A stretch of 64,000 nt of DNA, taken from NCBI RefSeq assembly GCF_022698145.1, contig NZ_JALDAX010000002.1, positions 248,001 through 312,000 on the forward strand. Reading direction: 5' to 3'. This DNA is from Streptomyces spinosisporus (GTDB taxonomy: Bacteria; Actinomycetota; Actinomycetes; Streptomycetales; Streptomycetaceae). The notes under the pieces were generated by a model that was given only the letters and a program-made list of their open reading frames with translations, was not told the DNA's origin and ran no database searches. The translations under genes were made by a program, and so were the position numbers. Below, piece after piece: positions 46,372-55,538 of the stretch. Each line of letters opens with the position of its first letter. The first letter of the stretch is position 1.

Positions 46372-48140
46372 CTCTGTCCGACGCCGTAGCGCATCTGTCC
46401 CCCCACCGCTGGGCGCGGGCCAACCGCCTCCTGATCCGCAAGGCACTCGCCGAGTTCGCCCACGAGCGGCTGATCACGCCGCAGACCGACGGCGGCGGCG
46501 CGTACGTCGTCCACAGCGACGACGGCCTGACCCGCTACACCTTCACAGCCGTGCTCCGCGCGCTCGACCACTGGCAGGTCGACGCCGACTCGATCACCCG
46601 CCACCGCGACGGCACCGAAGTCCCCCTCGACGCCCTGGACTTCTTCATCGAGCTGCAGAAGTCGCTCGGCCTGAGCGACGAGGTGCTGCCGGTCTATCTG
46701 GAGGAGATCTCCTCCACCCTCTCCGGCATCTGCTACAAGCTCACCAAGCCGCAGATCCCGGCCGCGGAGCTCGCCCGCTCCGGCTTCCAGGACATCGAGA
46801 CCGGCATGACCGAGGGCCACCCCTGCTTCGTGGCCAACAACGGACGGCTCGGCTTCGGCGTCCACGAGTACCTCTCCTACGCGCCCGAGACCGCGAGCCC
46901 GGTGCGCCTGGTGTGGCTGGCCGCGCACCGCTCGCGCGCCGCGTTCACCGCGGGCGCCGGCATCGAGTACGAGTCCTTCGTACGCGAGGAGTTGGGCGAG
47001 GCGACCGTCGAGCGCTTCCACGGCGTGCTGCGGGCGCAGGACCTGGACCCGGCCGACTATCTCCTGATCCCCGTCCACCCCTGGCAGTGGTGGAACAAGC
47101 TCACCGTCACCTTCGCCGCCGAGGTCGCGCGCCGGCACCTGGTGTGCCTGGGCGAGGGCGACGACGAGTATCTGGCCCAGCAGTCCATCCGTACCTTCTT
47201 CAACCGCTCGCACCCCGAGAAGCACTATGTGAAGACGGCCCTGTCCGTCCTCAACATGGGCTTCATGCGCGGACTTTCGGCCGCCTACATGGAGGCCACC
47301 CCCGCCATCAACGACTGGCTGGCCCAGCTCATCGAGGGCGACCCGGTCCTGAGAGCGACCCGCCTGACGATCATCCGCGAGCGCGCCGCCGTCGGCTACC
47401 GGCACCTGGAGTACGAGAAGGCGACGGACCGCTACTCGCCGTACCGCAAGATGCTCGCCGCCCTGTGGCGCGAGAGCCCGGTCGCCTCCCTCAAGGACGG
47501 CGAGTCCCTGGCCACCATGGCCTCGCTCGTCCATGTCGACCACGAGGGCGCGTCCTTCGCGGGCGCCCTGATCGAGCAGTCGGGCCTCACGCCGACGCAG
47601 TGGCTGCGGCACTATCTGCGCGCCTACCTCACCCCGCTGCTGCACAGCTTCTACGCCTACGACCTGGTGTTCATGCCGCACGGCGAGAACGTGATCCTGG
47701 TGCTGAAGGACGGCGTCGTCCAGCGCGCGGTCTTCAAGGACATCGCGGAGGAGATCGCCGTCATGGACCCGGACGCGGTGCTGCCGCCGGCGGTCGAGCG
47801 GCTGCGCGTGGGGGTCCCCGAGGACAAGAAGCTGCTGTCGCTCTTCACGGACGTCTTCGACTGCTTCTTCCGCTTCCTGGCCGCCAATCTCGCGGCCGAG
47901 GGGATCCTTATGGAGGACGACTTCTGGCGTACGGTCGCCGAGGTCATCCGGGAGTACCAGCAGTCGGTGCCCGAACTCGCCGAGAAGTTCGAGCGGTACG
48001 ACCTGTTCGCCCCCCGGTTCGCGCTGTCGTGTCTCAACCGGCTGCAGCTGCGCAACAACCGGCAGATGGTCGACCTGGCCGATCCGGCGGGCGCCCTCCA
48101 GCTGATCGGAACCCTCAGTAATCCCGTCGCGGGGTTCTGA
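46368..48140 (+). CDS. desD: Desferrioxamine NIS synthetase
   Basis: DesD joins three hydroxamate units and closes the ring to desferrioxamine E (or makes B), using ATP. The 590-residue protein is an IucA/IucC-type NIS synthetase: EGHPCFVANNGRLGFG with the GHP motif, the VHPWQWWNKL segment, SIRTFFNRSHPEKHYVKTALSVLNMGFMRGLS, and a C-terminal FhuF-like half with MPHGENVILVLKDG. The ATG overlaps desC by four bases. A strong terminator follows ten bases after the stop. Confidence 0.96.
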   Translation: MTLSDAVAHLSPHRWARANRLLIRKALAEFAHERLITPQTDGGGAYVVHSDDGLTRYTFTAVLRALDHWQVDADSITRHRDGTEVPLDALDFFIELQKSLGLSDEVLPVYLEEISSTLSGICYKLTKPQIPAAELARSGFQDIETGMTEGHPCFVANNGRLGFGVHEYLSYAPETASPVRLVWLAAHRSRAAFTAGAGIEYESFVREELGEATVERFHGVLRAQDLDPADYLLIPVHPWQWWNKLTVTFAAEVARRHLVCLGEGDDEYLAQQSIRTFFNRSHPEKHYVKTALSVLNMGFMRGLSAAYMEATPAINDWLAQLIEGDPVLRATRLTIIRERAAVGYRHLEYEKATDRYSPYRKMLAALWRESPVASLKDGESLATMASLVHVDHEGASFAGALIEQSGLTPTQWLRHYLRAYLTPLLHSFYAYDLVFMPHGENVILVLKDGVVQRAVFKDIAEEIAVMDPDAVLPPAVERLRVGVPEDKKLLSLFTDVFDCFFRFLAANLAAEGILMEDDFWRTVAEVIREYQQSVPELAEKFERYDLFAPRFALSCLNRLQLRNNRQMVDLADPAGALQLIGTLSNPVAGF

Positions 48141-48149
48141 TCACCGCGG

Positions 48150-48186
48150 CGGGCGCCCCCGGAGTACGGTCCTCCGGGGGCGCCCG
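48150..48186 (+). terminator. Terminator of the desABCD operon
   Basis: A perfect 15-bp stem, CGGGCGCCCCCGGAG with its complement at 48172-48186, and a 7-base loop, directly after desD. Confidence 0.85.
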
Positions 48187-48191
48187 TCGAC

Positions 48192-48226
48192 GCCCTAGGG
48201 GCGCGGGGAACTGCGCGACCAGCCCC
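48192..48226 (-). repeat. Dispersed Streptomyces intergenic repeat, copy 2
   Basis: The reverse complement carries GGGCTGGTCGCGCAGTTCCC followed by CGCGCCCCTAGGGC, near-identical to the copy at 42111-42143. GGGGC and GCCCC plus internal CGCG arms can form a hairpin that might aid termination of the convergent hexosaminidase gene. Confidence 0.7.
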
Positions 48227-48244
48227 CACCGGCGGTCAGACGAA

Positions 48245-49834
48245 TCACCAAGGCACCTGCGGCGATCGGTAGTACCTGATCCCCAGCGCCTCCCACCGCG
48301 AAGCCTGCGCAGCAAGCCGCACCTTGTAGGCGTCCCAGTCGTGCGTGGACGCGGGCGACCAGCCGAGCTCCGCGGCACCGGGCAGCCGCGGGAAGGCCAT
48401 GAAGTCGATGTCGGCGTTCGTCCGGATCGTCTCGGTCCACAGCGGCGCCTCGACGCCCATGACGGCCGAACCGGGCGCTCCGGCAAGGTAGGTGCCCGGA
48501 TCCCAGTCGTACGACCGCTGCACCTCGACCAGCCCGGCCCAGTCCTGGCCGAGCGGGGTGTCCTCGGTGTACTTCATGTCGAGGTAGAGCCGGTCGGCGG
48601 GCGAGAAGATCAGCCGCGTGCCGTTCCGCGCGGCCTGGGCGACCTGTGCCTTCTCCGCCGCGTCGGTGTCGTCCAGGCCCCAGTACTGCGCGATCGCGCC
48701 CTTGACCGGGTGCGCGCCGGTCAGCTGGTGCCAGCCGATCACCGTCTTGCCGTACTTCGCGACGACGGGCTGCACCCGGTCCATGAACGTGACGTAGTCC
48801 TCGTGGCTGGTGGAGTGCGCCTCGTCGCCGCCGATGTGCAGATAGCGGCCCGGGGTGATCGCGGCCAGCTCACGGATCACGTCGTCCACGAAGTCGTAGG
48901 TGACCTCCTTGCCCGCGCACAGCGAGCTGAAGCCGACCTCGGTGCCGGTGTAGAGCGGGGGCGCCTTGCCGTCGCAGTTCAGCTCCGCGTACGAGGCGAG
49001 GGCCGCGTTGGTGTGGCCCGGCATGTCGATCTCGGGGACGACCTCCAGATAGCGGGAGGCGGCGTACCGGACGATCTCCTGGTAGTCGGCCTTGGTGTAG
49101 TAACCGCCCTTGCCGCCGCCGACCTGTGTCGAGCCGCCGTAGGTCGCGAGCCGTGGCCAGGAGTCGATCGCGATGCGCCAGCCCTGGTCGTCGCTGAGGT
49201 GCAGATGCAGCTTGTTGATCTTGTAGAGGGCCAACTCGTCGATGTAGTGCTTGACTTGCCCGACGGTGAAGAAGTGGCGGGAGACGTCGAGCATCGCACC
49301 GCGGTAGGCGTAGCGCGGGCTGTCCTTGACGGTGCCGCCCGCCACGAGCCACGGACCGGGCTGCACGGAGTCCTTCTCCACGGCCGCCGGGAGCAGCTGG
49401 CGCAGGGTCTGCACGCCGTGGAAGAGGCCGGCGGGCTCGGCGGCGGTGATGGTGACGCCCTTGCCGCCGCTGTCGAGCCGGTAGCCCTCGGCGCCGAACG
49501 GCCCCTTGGCCAGCCGCAGTTGGATGCCACCACCGCCGTGCGCGGTGACGGGCAGCCGGTAGCCGGTGGACGGCCGCAGGACCCCGGCGAGGTACTCGCC
49601 GACCCGTCGGGCCGCGGGCGAGCCGGCCACGCGGATGCGGGTGTCGCGGGTGATGCGGTACGGGGCTGCGCCCGGGGTGACCGACGCGGGTGCCGGGATC
49701 ACCCGGTCGAGCGGGGTCGCCTTCGCCGGTGGCGCCGGAGCCGCGCCGACGGTGAAGACGCCGGCCGCCGCGACGAGCAGCAACGATCCGAGGACACGGG
49801 CCATACGGGGAGTCGTTCTGTGGTGCTGTCTCAC
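48245..49834 (-). CDS. Secreted beta-N-acetylhexosaminidase (GH20)
   Basis: A 529-residue exported GH20 enzyme that removes terminal GlcNAc from chitobiose and similar sugars by substrate-assisted catalysis. A signal peptide spans about residues 1-36 (ARVLGSLLLVAAAGVFTVG). A GH20b-like domain (VIPAPASVTPG) precedes the barrel, which shows YRGAMLDVSRHFF, LHLHLSDDQGWRI, PEIDMPGHTNAAL and the catalytic Asp-Glu pair in HIGGDEAH (about residues 332-339), with aromatic subsite residues such as VIGWHQ and QYWG. GTG at 49834 has GGGAG five bases upstream; longer frames give no proper signal. It converges with desD. Confidence 0.94.
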   Translation of the reverse strand: MRQHHRTTPRMARVLGSLLLVAAAGVFTVGAAPAPPAKATPLDRVIPAPASVTPGAAPYRITRDTRIRVAGSPAARRVGEYLAGVLRPSTGYRLPVTAHGGGGIQLRLAKGPFGAEGYRLDSGGKGVTITAAEPAGLFHGVQTLRQLLPAAVEKDSVQPGPWLVAGGTVKDSPRYAYRGAMLDVSRHFFTVGQVKHYIDELALYKINKLHLHLSDDQGWRIAIDSWPRLATYGGSTQVGGGKGGYYTKADYQEIVRYAASRYLEVVPEIDMPGHTNAALASYAELNCDGKAPPLYTGTEVGFSSLCAGKEVTYDFVDDVIRELAAITPGRYLHIGGDEAHSTSHEDYVTFMDRVQPVVAKYGKTVIGWHQLTGAHPVKGAIAQYWGLDDTDAAEKAQVAQAARNGTRLIFSPADRLYLDMKYTEDTPLGQDWAGLVEVQRSYDWDPGTYLAGAPGSAVMGVEAPLWTETIRTNADIDFMAFPRLPGAAELGWSPASTHDWDAYKVRLAAQASRWEALGIRYYRSPQVPW

Positions 49835-49917
49835 ATGCGCTCCCTTCGACGGGTACCCCTCAGGGACCACGAATGGTAGAGACCACTCTCTCGCAGATCC
49901 GATGAAACAATCCCTCC

Positions 49918-50802
49918 ATGGCGGAAATCATCCAGAAGGACGGCACCTGGGCCTTCGACGGCGATGCCCTTCGACTGACGCCGGGGCGGGACAAGAACGT
50001 CAGCCTGCTCCGCCGCACGCTGGGTGAACTCGTGGTGCCCCTGGGGGCGTTGGCGGGGATCTCGTTCGAGCAGGGCCGCAAATCCGGGCGGCTCAGACTG
50101 CGGCTGCGCGACGGCGCCGACCCGCTGCTGCACGCCTCCGGCGGCCGGCTCACCGAGCCCAACGACCCCTACCAGCTGATCGTCGAGTCCGACCGCTACG
50201 GCGTCGCCGAGTACTTCGTCGACGAGGTGCGCGACGCCCTGCTCCTCGACGAGGTCCCCTCGGACCCGGTGACCGAGTATCTGCTGCCGGGCCCGCCCCT
50301 GCCGCTCTCCGTCTCCGCCGGGGACGGCACCGCGACCTTCGACGGCGAGCACGTCCGGCTGGAGTGGAACTGGAAGACCGAGGACGCCAAGGCCGCCGCG
50401 GGCGCCCGTACGCTGGCCGTCACGGACCTGATCGCGGTGGAGTGGCATCCCGCGGCCGGCCTGGAGAACGGCTATCTGCGCTTCACCGTGCGCAATGCGC
50501 CCACCAAGGCACCGCCCAAGTACGACCCCAACTCCGTGGAGCTGTGGGGCTTCAAGAAGGACCCGCTGATGGCGCTGCTCGCCGCGGCCGTGCAGGCGCG
50601 GCTGCCGCACCCCTCGGCCGCGGCGGGCGTACCGCCCGAGGAGCCCCGCGCGCCCAAGCAGCTCGCCCCCGCCGAACGGCGCGAGGACGAGCACGACGCG
50701 CTGCTGCGGCGGCTGCGCGAACTCGGCGAACTGCACCGCACGGGCGTGCTCACCGACGAGGAGTTCCAGCTGGCCAAACAGGCGATCCTCAAGCGCATGT
50801 AG
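49918..50802 (+). CDS. DUF4429 / SHOCT-domain protein
   Basis: A 294-residue cytoplasmic protein with two DUF4429 repeats (about residues 3-115, GTWAFDGDALRLTPG, and 125-225, GTATFDGEHVRLEWNW), a proline/alanine linker, and a C-terminal SHOCT helix-hairpin (LLRRLRELGELHRTGVLTDEEFQLAKQAILKRM; about 262-294). SHOCT segments occur in actinobacterial oligomerising or regulatory proteins; the molecular role is unknown. It is divergent from the GH20 gene. Confidence 0.88.
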   Translation: MAEIIQKDGTWAFDGDALRLTPGRDKNVSLLRRTLGELVVPLGALAGISFEQGRKSGRLRLRLRDGADPLLHASGGRLTEPNDPYQLIVESDRYGVAEYFVDEVRDALLLDEVPSDPVTEYLLPGPPLPLSVSAGDGTATFDGEHVRLEWNWKTEDAKAAAGARTLAVTDLIAVEWHPAAGLENGYLRFTVRNAPTKAPPKYDPNSVELWGFKKDPLMALLAAAVQARLPHPSAAAGVPPEEPRAPKQLAPAERREDEHDALLRRLRELGELHRTGVLTDEEFQLAKQAILKRM

Positions 50803-50851
50803 TGCCTGAGGACCGCCTGCGCTGCGTGTGCCGCGTCCGTCAGGTGTCGCC

Positions 50852-52432
50852 CTACTTGGCCCTGCGGGCGACCGTGAAGTGGTCGATGCGGTCGCCCGTC
50901 TCGGCGATGCCCGACACCTTCAGCTTCGCGTAGTGGCCGCGCGGGGCGGGCTCCACGTCCACGCGCAGGAAGGAGTAGTTGAGGTAGCGCACCCGGGACC
51001 AGGCGACGGTCTCGTCGACCTTGCCGTCCTTGGTGTTGACGAAGGAGGCCACCGCGTCGCGCTCGTTGAGATGCCCCTCGTAGGAGTCCGGCGCGCTGAA
51101 CGCGTACAGGCTGCGGCCCGCGGCGCCCGCCGTCACATAGACGACGCCCTCGGTCTCGGGGTAGGCGGTGTCACCGATCGCCAGCTTCTTGGCGACCTTG
51201 TTCCCCTTGATGACGTCGGTGCGCTCGTACTGGTGGTTGTGGCCGTTGATGACCAGGTCCACCGTGTACTTCTCGAACAGCGGCACCCACTCCTGGCGCA
51301 CGCCCCCCTCCGAGGCGTGCGAGGTGGAGGTGCAGTAGGCGCAGTGATGGAAGAACACCACGATGAAGTCGATGTCCTTCGCGGCGCGGTACTTCTTCAG
51401 CTGCGCCTCGAACCACGTGGTCTGGGTGCCGCCCGAGATGCCGAGGTTGGCCGGGATCTCGAAGGAGACGTCGTTCGGGTCCAGCGAGATGATCGCCGTG
51501 TTGCCGTGCACGAAGGAGTAGACGCCCGGCAGATGCGCCTTGTCCGGCCCGTTGTCGGGCAGCGTGAAGCGCGCCTCCTCGCCGCCGTAGCCGTTGGGCG
51601 AGTACCAGGCCTCCATGTCGTGGTTGCCGTAACTGACCATCCACGGCACGGACTTGGCGACCGACTCGGTCTGCGCGAGGAACTGGTCCCACACCCGTGA
51701 GTCGAAGCCGCTGTCGGCGGTCTTGCCCGCGCCGGCCGGGTCGGCGTAGGCGATGTCGCCGGCGTGCAGATGGAAGGTCGGGTTCTGGCCGAGGATCAGG
51801 CTGTCGTTGGCCAGACCGTGGTAGCTGACGCCCTGGTCGCCGAAGGCCGTGAAGGTGAACGGCTCCTTGCGGTCGGGCGCGGTGGTGAAGGTGCCGAGCG
51901 TGCCGAGCAGATGCGGCTGGGCGGGGTCGAAGCCCTGGTGGCCGACGCCGTAGTAGTAGGTGCGGCCCGGGCGCAGATGGGTCAGCTTGGCGTGCACGTA
52001 GTACTGCGTGTGGTCGCCGCTCGCGCCGACGCCGGCCGGCGTGTAGAGCGTGCGGACCTCGGCCTCGATCTTGCGCGAGAGGTCCCAGGGGTGGGCGCCG
52101 ATGCGGATGAAGGGCTTCTTCACCGCGACCGGGACCTGCCAGGAGACGGTCATCTCGGTGCGCGGGTCGTTGCCGTAGGCGAGGTGACGGCCGAAGGGGG
52201 CGACGAGCGAGCCGTCGACCTGCTCGGTCGCGGGCGAGGTGCGCCGGGTCGGAACGGCGGCCTGCGCCACCGCACCCGGCACGAACGCGCCACCGGCGAC
52301 GGCGCCGAGCGTGACGGCGCCGCCTCTCATCAGGTTGCGCCGCGAGAACTTCGCGCGCAGGTACTCGTGCTGCTCGGCCATGCTCATGCGGTCGGCGAGC
52401 TGCTCAGGTACGCCCATACGAGGAATGTCCAT
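50852..52432 (-). CDS. Secreted purple acid phosphatase-like metallophosphoesterase
   Basis: A 526-residue exported phosphatase. A twin-arginine signal (FSRRNLMRGGAVTLG, about residues 33-48, AQA site near 60) is followed by a fibronectin-like N-domain (ATEQVDGSLVAPFG ... HLRPGRTYYYGVG) and a calcineurin-like catalytic domain with the metal motifs GDQG, HAGDIAYAD, SYGNHDMEAW, FFHHCAYC and NGHNHQYER. This matches PhoD-like/purple acid phosphatases that release phosphate from organic esters. A signal far from the N-terminus (about 30 residues) fits the ATG at 52432, but a later start is possible. No strong Shine-Dalgarno was seen. Confidence 0.9.
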   Translation of the reverse strand: MDIPRMGVPEQLADRMSMAEQHEYLRAKFSRRNLMRGGAVTLGAVAGGAFVPGAVAQAAVPTRRTSPATEQVDGSLVAPFGRHLAYGNDPRTEMTVSWQVPVAVKKPFIRIGAHPWDLSRKIEAEVRTLYTPAGVGASGDHTQYYVHAKLTHLRPGRTYYYGVGHQGFDPAQPHLLGTLGTFTTAPDRKEPFTFTAFGDQGVSYHGLANDSLILGQNPTFHLHAGDIAYADPAGAGKTADSGFDSRVWDQFLAQTESVAKSVPWMVSYGNHDMEAWYSPNGYGGEEARFTLPDNGPDKAHLPGVYSFVHGNTAIISLDPNDVSFEIPANLGISGGTQTTWFEAQLKKYRAAKDIDFIVVFFHHCAYCTSTSHASEGGVRQEWVPLFEKYTVDLVINGHNHQYERTDVIKGNKVAKKLAIGDTAYPETEGVVYVTAGAAGRSLYAFSAPDSYEGHLNERDAVASFVNTKDGKVDETVAWSRVRYLNYSFLRVDVEPAPRGHYAKLKVSGIAETGDRIDHFTVARRAK

Positions 52433-52591
52433 GGCGACTGAAACTCGTCCACATGGGCGACGGGGCACCGGACGCAGCATGGACGGCTCGCAAACAGGTG
52501 CCCATGAGAAGACCAAAGATCGTTCACAGCAGCCTGCCCGAAATCGGGCAGGATTCTTGCGAAACGCCTCCATGTACCCCAGGATCATCGG

Positions 52592-52849
52592 GTGCACGAC
52601 GAACTTGTTGATCATCTGGCCCGGTCCTCACCCCTCAGCAGGGGCGAGGCACTGCGGGTGATCCAGGACGTGCTCGCCTACTTCGACGAGACGACCGAGG
52701 AATACGTCCGTCGCCGCCACCGCGAGCTGCAGGCCCAGGGCCTGGTGAACGCGACGATCTTCGAGCGGATCGAGGCGGACCTGAAATACCGGGCGGTCGC
52801 GCCGCCGGAGCTTACGCTCAGGCAGCTGCGCCGCATCGTCTACGGCTGA
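52592..52849 (+). CDS. Conserved small protein of unknown function
   Basis: An 85-residue acidic-basic helical protein beginning MHDELVDHLARS with a GTG at 52592 and AGGA eight bases upstream. It has no signal peptide, membrane segment or known motif; helices are predicted at RGEALRVIQDVLAYFDETTEEYVRRRHRELQ. I recall near-identical proteins in other Streptomyces directly upstream of glmS. It lies 30 bases before glmS on the same strand, so it is probably co-transcribed with it and may serve cell-wall precursor control, although nothing in its sequence proves that. Confidence 0.8.
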   Translation: MHDELVDHLARSSPLSRGEALRVIQDVLAYFDETTEEYVRRRHRELQAQGLVNATIFERIEADLKYRAVAPPELTLRQLRRIVYG

Positions 52850-52879
52850 GTCGCAAGGCCGGGAACGGGATACGTATAT

Positions 52880-54697
52880 ATGTGCGGAATCGTCGGATAC
52901 GTCGGGAAGCGTGACGTCGCACCCCTTCTGCTGGAGGGACTGCAGCGCCTGGAGTACCGCGGCTACGACTCGGCGGGCATCGTCGTCGCCGCCCCGAAGA
53001 CGGCCGGTCTGAAGATGGTCAAGGCCAAGGGGCGCGTACGCGACCTGGAGGCCAAGGTCCCGGCCCGCTTCAAGGGCACGACCGGTATCGCCCACACCCG
53101 CTGGGCTACCCACGGCGCCCCCTCCGACGCGAACGCCCACCCGCACTTGGACGCCGAGGGCAAGGTCGCCGTCGTCCACAACGGCATCATCGACAACGCC
53201 GCCGACCTGCGCCGCAAGCTGGAGGCGGACGGCGTCGAGTTCCTCTCCGAGACCGACACCGAGGTCCTCGTCCACCTCATCGCCCGCTCCCAGGCCGAGA
53301 AGCTGGAGGAGAAGGTCCGCGAGACCCTGCGGGTCATCGAGGGCACGTACGGCATCGCCGTCATGCACGCCGACTTCCCCGACCGGATCGTGGTCGCCCG
53401 CAACGGCTCCCCGGTGGTCCTCGGCATCGGCGAGAAGGAGATGTTCGTCGCCTCCGACATCGCCGCGCTGGTCGCCCACACGCGGCAGATAGTGACGCTC
53501 GACGACGGCGAGATGGCCACCCTCAAGGCCGACGACTTCCGCACGTACACGACGGAGGGCACCCGCACCACGGCGGAGCCCACCACCGTCGAGTGGGAGG
53601 CCGCCTCCTACGACATGGGCGGCCACGACACGTACATGCACAAGGAGATCCACGAGCAGGCCGACGCCGTCGACCGCGTGCTGCGCGGCCGTATCGACGA
53701 CCGCTTCTCCACTGTGCACCTCGGCGGCCTGAACCTCGACGCCCGTGAGGCCCGGCAGATCCGCCGGGTGAAGATCCTCGGCTGCGGCACCTCGTACCAC
53801 GCGGGCCAGATCGGCGCCCAGATGATCGAGGAGCTGGCCCGCATCCCCGCGGACGCCGAGCCGGCCTCCGAGTTCCGCTACCGCAACGCGGTCGTCGACC
53901 CCGACACCCTCTACGTCGCCGTCTCCCAGTCCGGCGAGACCTACGACGTGCTCGCCGCCGTCCAGGAGCTCAAGCGCAAGGGCGCGCGGGTCTTCGGCGT
54001 CGTCAACGTGGTCGGCTCGGCGATCGCCCGCGAGGCGGACGCCGGCATCTACGTCCACGCCGGCCCCGAGGTCTGCGTCGTCTCCACCAAGTGCTTCACC
54101 AACACCACGGTCGCCTTCGCGCTGCTCGCCCTGCACCTGGGCCGCACCCGTGACCTCTCGGTCCGCGACGGCAAGCGGATCATCGAGGGCCTGCGCAAGC
54201 TGCCCGAGCAGATCACCGAGGTCCTCAAGCAGGAGGAGGAGATCAAGCGGCTGGCCGAGCAGTACGCCGACGCCCGCTCGATGCTCTTCATCGGCCGCGT
54301 CCGGGGCTACCCCGTCGCGCGCGAGGCCTCCCTCAAGCTCAAGGAGGTCTCGTACATCCACGCCGAGGCCTACCCGGCCTCCGAGCTCAAGCACGGCCCC
54401 CTCGCCCTGATCGAGCCGGCCCTCCCCACGGTCGCGATCGTCCCCGACGACGACCTGCTGGAGAAGAACCGCGCCGCCATGGAGGAGATCAAGGCCCGCA
54501 GCGGCCGGATCCTCGCGGTCGCCCATCAGCACGAGCCGAAGGCCGACGAGACGATCGTCGTCCCCAAGAACGAGGACGAACTCGACCCGATCCTGATGGG
54601 CATCCCGCTCCAACTCCTCGCCTACCACACGGCCCTGGCGCTCGGACGGGACATCGACAAGCCGCGGAACCTGGCGAAGTCGGTGACGGTGGAGTAG
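52880..54697 (+). CDS. glmS: Glutamine-fructose-6-phosphate aminotransferase
   Basis: GlmS makes glucosamine 6-phosphate from fructose 6-phosphate and glutamine, the entry step to peptidoglycan and other amino sugars. The 605-residue protein starts MCGIVGYVG, so Cys2 becomes the N-terminal glutaminase nucleophile; then YRGYDSAGI, HTRWATHG, and the NGIIDN loop. Two SIS domains follow (CGTSYHAGQIG, SQSGETYDVLAA, and the C-terminal HGPLALIEP) with the terminal KSVTVE. No glmS ribozyme precedes it. The Shine-Dalgarno is weak (GGGA), suggesting coupling to the small gene upstream. Confidence 0.96.
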   Translation: MCGIVGYVGKRDVAPLLLEGLQRLEYRGYDSAGIVVAAPKTAGLKMVKAKGRVRDLEAKVPARFKGTTGIAHTRWATHGAPSDANAHPHLDAEGKVAVVHNGIIDNAADLRRKLEADGVEFLSETDTEVLVHLIARSQAEKLEEKVRETLRVIEGTYGIAVMHADFPDRIVVARNGSPVVLGIGEKEMFVASDIAALVAHTRQIVTLDDGEMATLKADDFRTYTTEGTRTTAEPTTVEWEAASYDMGGHDTYMHKEIHEQADAVDRVLRGRIDDRFSTVHLGGLNLDAREARQIRRVKILGCGTSYHAGQIGAQMIEELARIPADAEPASEFRYRNAVVDPDTLYVAVSQSGETYDVLAAVQELKRKGARVFGVVNVVGSAIAREADAGIYVHAGPEVCVVSTKCFTNTTVAFALLALHLGRTRDLSVRDGKRIIEGLRKLPEQITEVLKQEEEIKRLAEQYADARSMLFIGRVRGYPVAREASLKLKEVSYIHAEAYPASELKHGPLALIEPALPTVAIVPDDDLLEKNRAAMEEIKARSGRILAVAHQHEPKADETIVVPKNEDELDPILMGIPLQLLAYHTALALGRDIDKPRNLAKSVTVE

Positions 54698-54739
54698 ACG
54701 GCAGCCGGCCTCCGATCCGCTGAGGCCCAGGCACAGAAC

Positions 54740-54776
54740 GGACCCCCACGTGCTGCCACCAGGCACGCGGGGGTCC
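54740..54776. terminator. Bidirectional terminator between glmS and the acetate-family gene
   Basis: GGACCCCCACGTGC (54740-54753) pairs with GCACGCGGGGGTCC (54763-54776) with one mismatch, between convergent genes. Confidence 0.75.
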
Positions 54777-54821
54777 ATTCGGATCGCCGGGGCCGCCCAA
54801 TACCCCGACGACGGCTGCCAT

Positions 54822-55388
54822 TCAGCCGGTGGCCGTCACCCCCCGGCCGGCAGCACGCCGAGGAAGAACCGTCCGCCAGTGGGCCAGCGCGGCCGTGGCC
54901 GCGTACCACGCCACCGCACCGGCGGCGACGGCGAACCAGCCGCCGACCTTGGCCAGGGAGTCACTGGTGGCGAACTGCCCGATGGCGAGCAGCACGAGAG
55001 AGACGAAGAACAACCCGTAGGTGCCCTGGGTGAGTTGGTCCCCGCCCGCGAGGGTGAGCGACAGGGTCACGAGGGCGAACAGCGCCAGGAACAGCCCTGC
55101 CGCATTGGCGGACATCGAGTCGCCGGCGGTCACGGCCCAGGTGAACCAGAGCGCGCCGAGCACCGAGAACGCCGTGCCGTTGACGGAGTCGCCGTCACGG
55201 AAGGCGAAGAGTCCGGCGACGAAGAGCGCAACGCCGCCTACGTAGTGGGCCAGTGAGACGGCGTCAGCGGCCGACACGCCGTTGATCACGTCGGTGTGTC
55301 CGAGGCCGAACGCCAACAGGGTGATTCCCAGGGCGAGTCGGCCGACCACGGTGGTGGTTCCGCTTCCCGCGGAGACGTCGTTGTCCAC
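54822..55388 (-). CDS. GPR1/FUN34/YaaH-family (acetate uptake-like) membrane protein
   Basis: A 188-residue protein with six hydrophobic segments and the family-like helix GITLLAFGLGHTDVIN, GGVALFVAGLFAFRDGDSVNG, ALWFTWAV and GTYGLFFVSLVLLAIGQ. Members such as SatP/YaaH move acetate or succinate with protons; some may move ammonium. The usual NPAPLGL start motif is not clear here, so this is a distant member. It lies downstream of the universal stress protein gene on the same strand, with a hairpin between them. Confidence 0.78.
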   Translation of the reverse strand: MDNDVSAGSGTTTVVGRLALGITLLAFGLGHTDVINGVSAADAVSLAHYVGGVALFVAGLFAFRDGDSVNGTAFSVLGALWFTWAVTAGDSMSANAAGLFLALFALVTLSLTLAGGDQLTQGTYGLFFVSLVLLAIGQFATSDSLAKVGGWFAVAAGAVAWYAATAALAHWRTVLPRRAAGRGVTATG

Positions 55389-55499
55389 AGCGGGCTCCCT
55401 TCATGCATGTGCAGTTGTGCGGTGAGCTTTATATGCCCTTCACAAGGGCACAAACACCTCTACGCGCCAGTAGGTTCGCACGGTGCACCAAGAAGGGCC

Positions 55500-55535
55500 G
55501 CCGTTCCCGGATCGCATCTCACCAGGGAGAACGGC
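55500..55535 (-). terminator. Probable terminator after the universal stress protein gene
   Basis: GCCGTTCCC (55500-55508) pairs with GGG-AG-AACGGC (55525-55535) with a two-base bulge, just downstream of the stress-protein stop. A second small hairpin, TGCCCTT-CAC-AAGGGCA, lies at 55434-55450. Confidence 0.5.
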
Positions 55536-55538
55536 GAG

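Noticed and set aside
52850..52879. glmS ribozyme upstream of glmS
   Set aside because: Only 30 bases separate glmS from the preceding gene, too short for the ribozyme, which is typical of Firmicutes.
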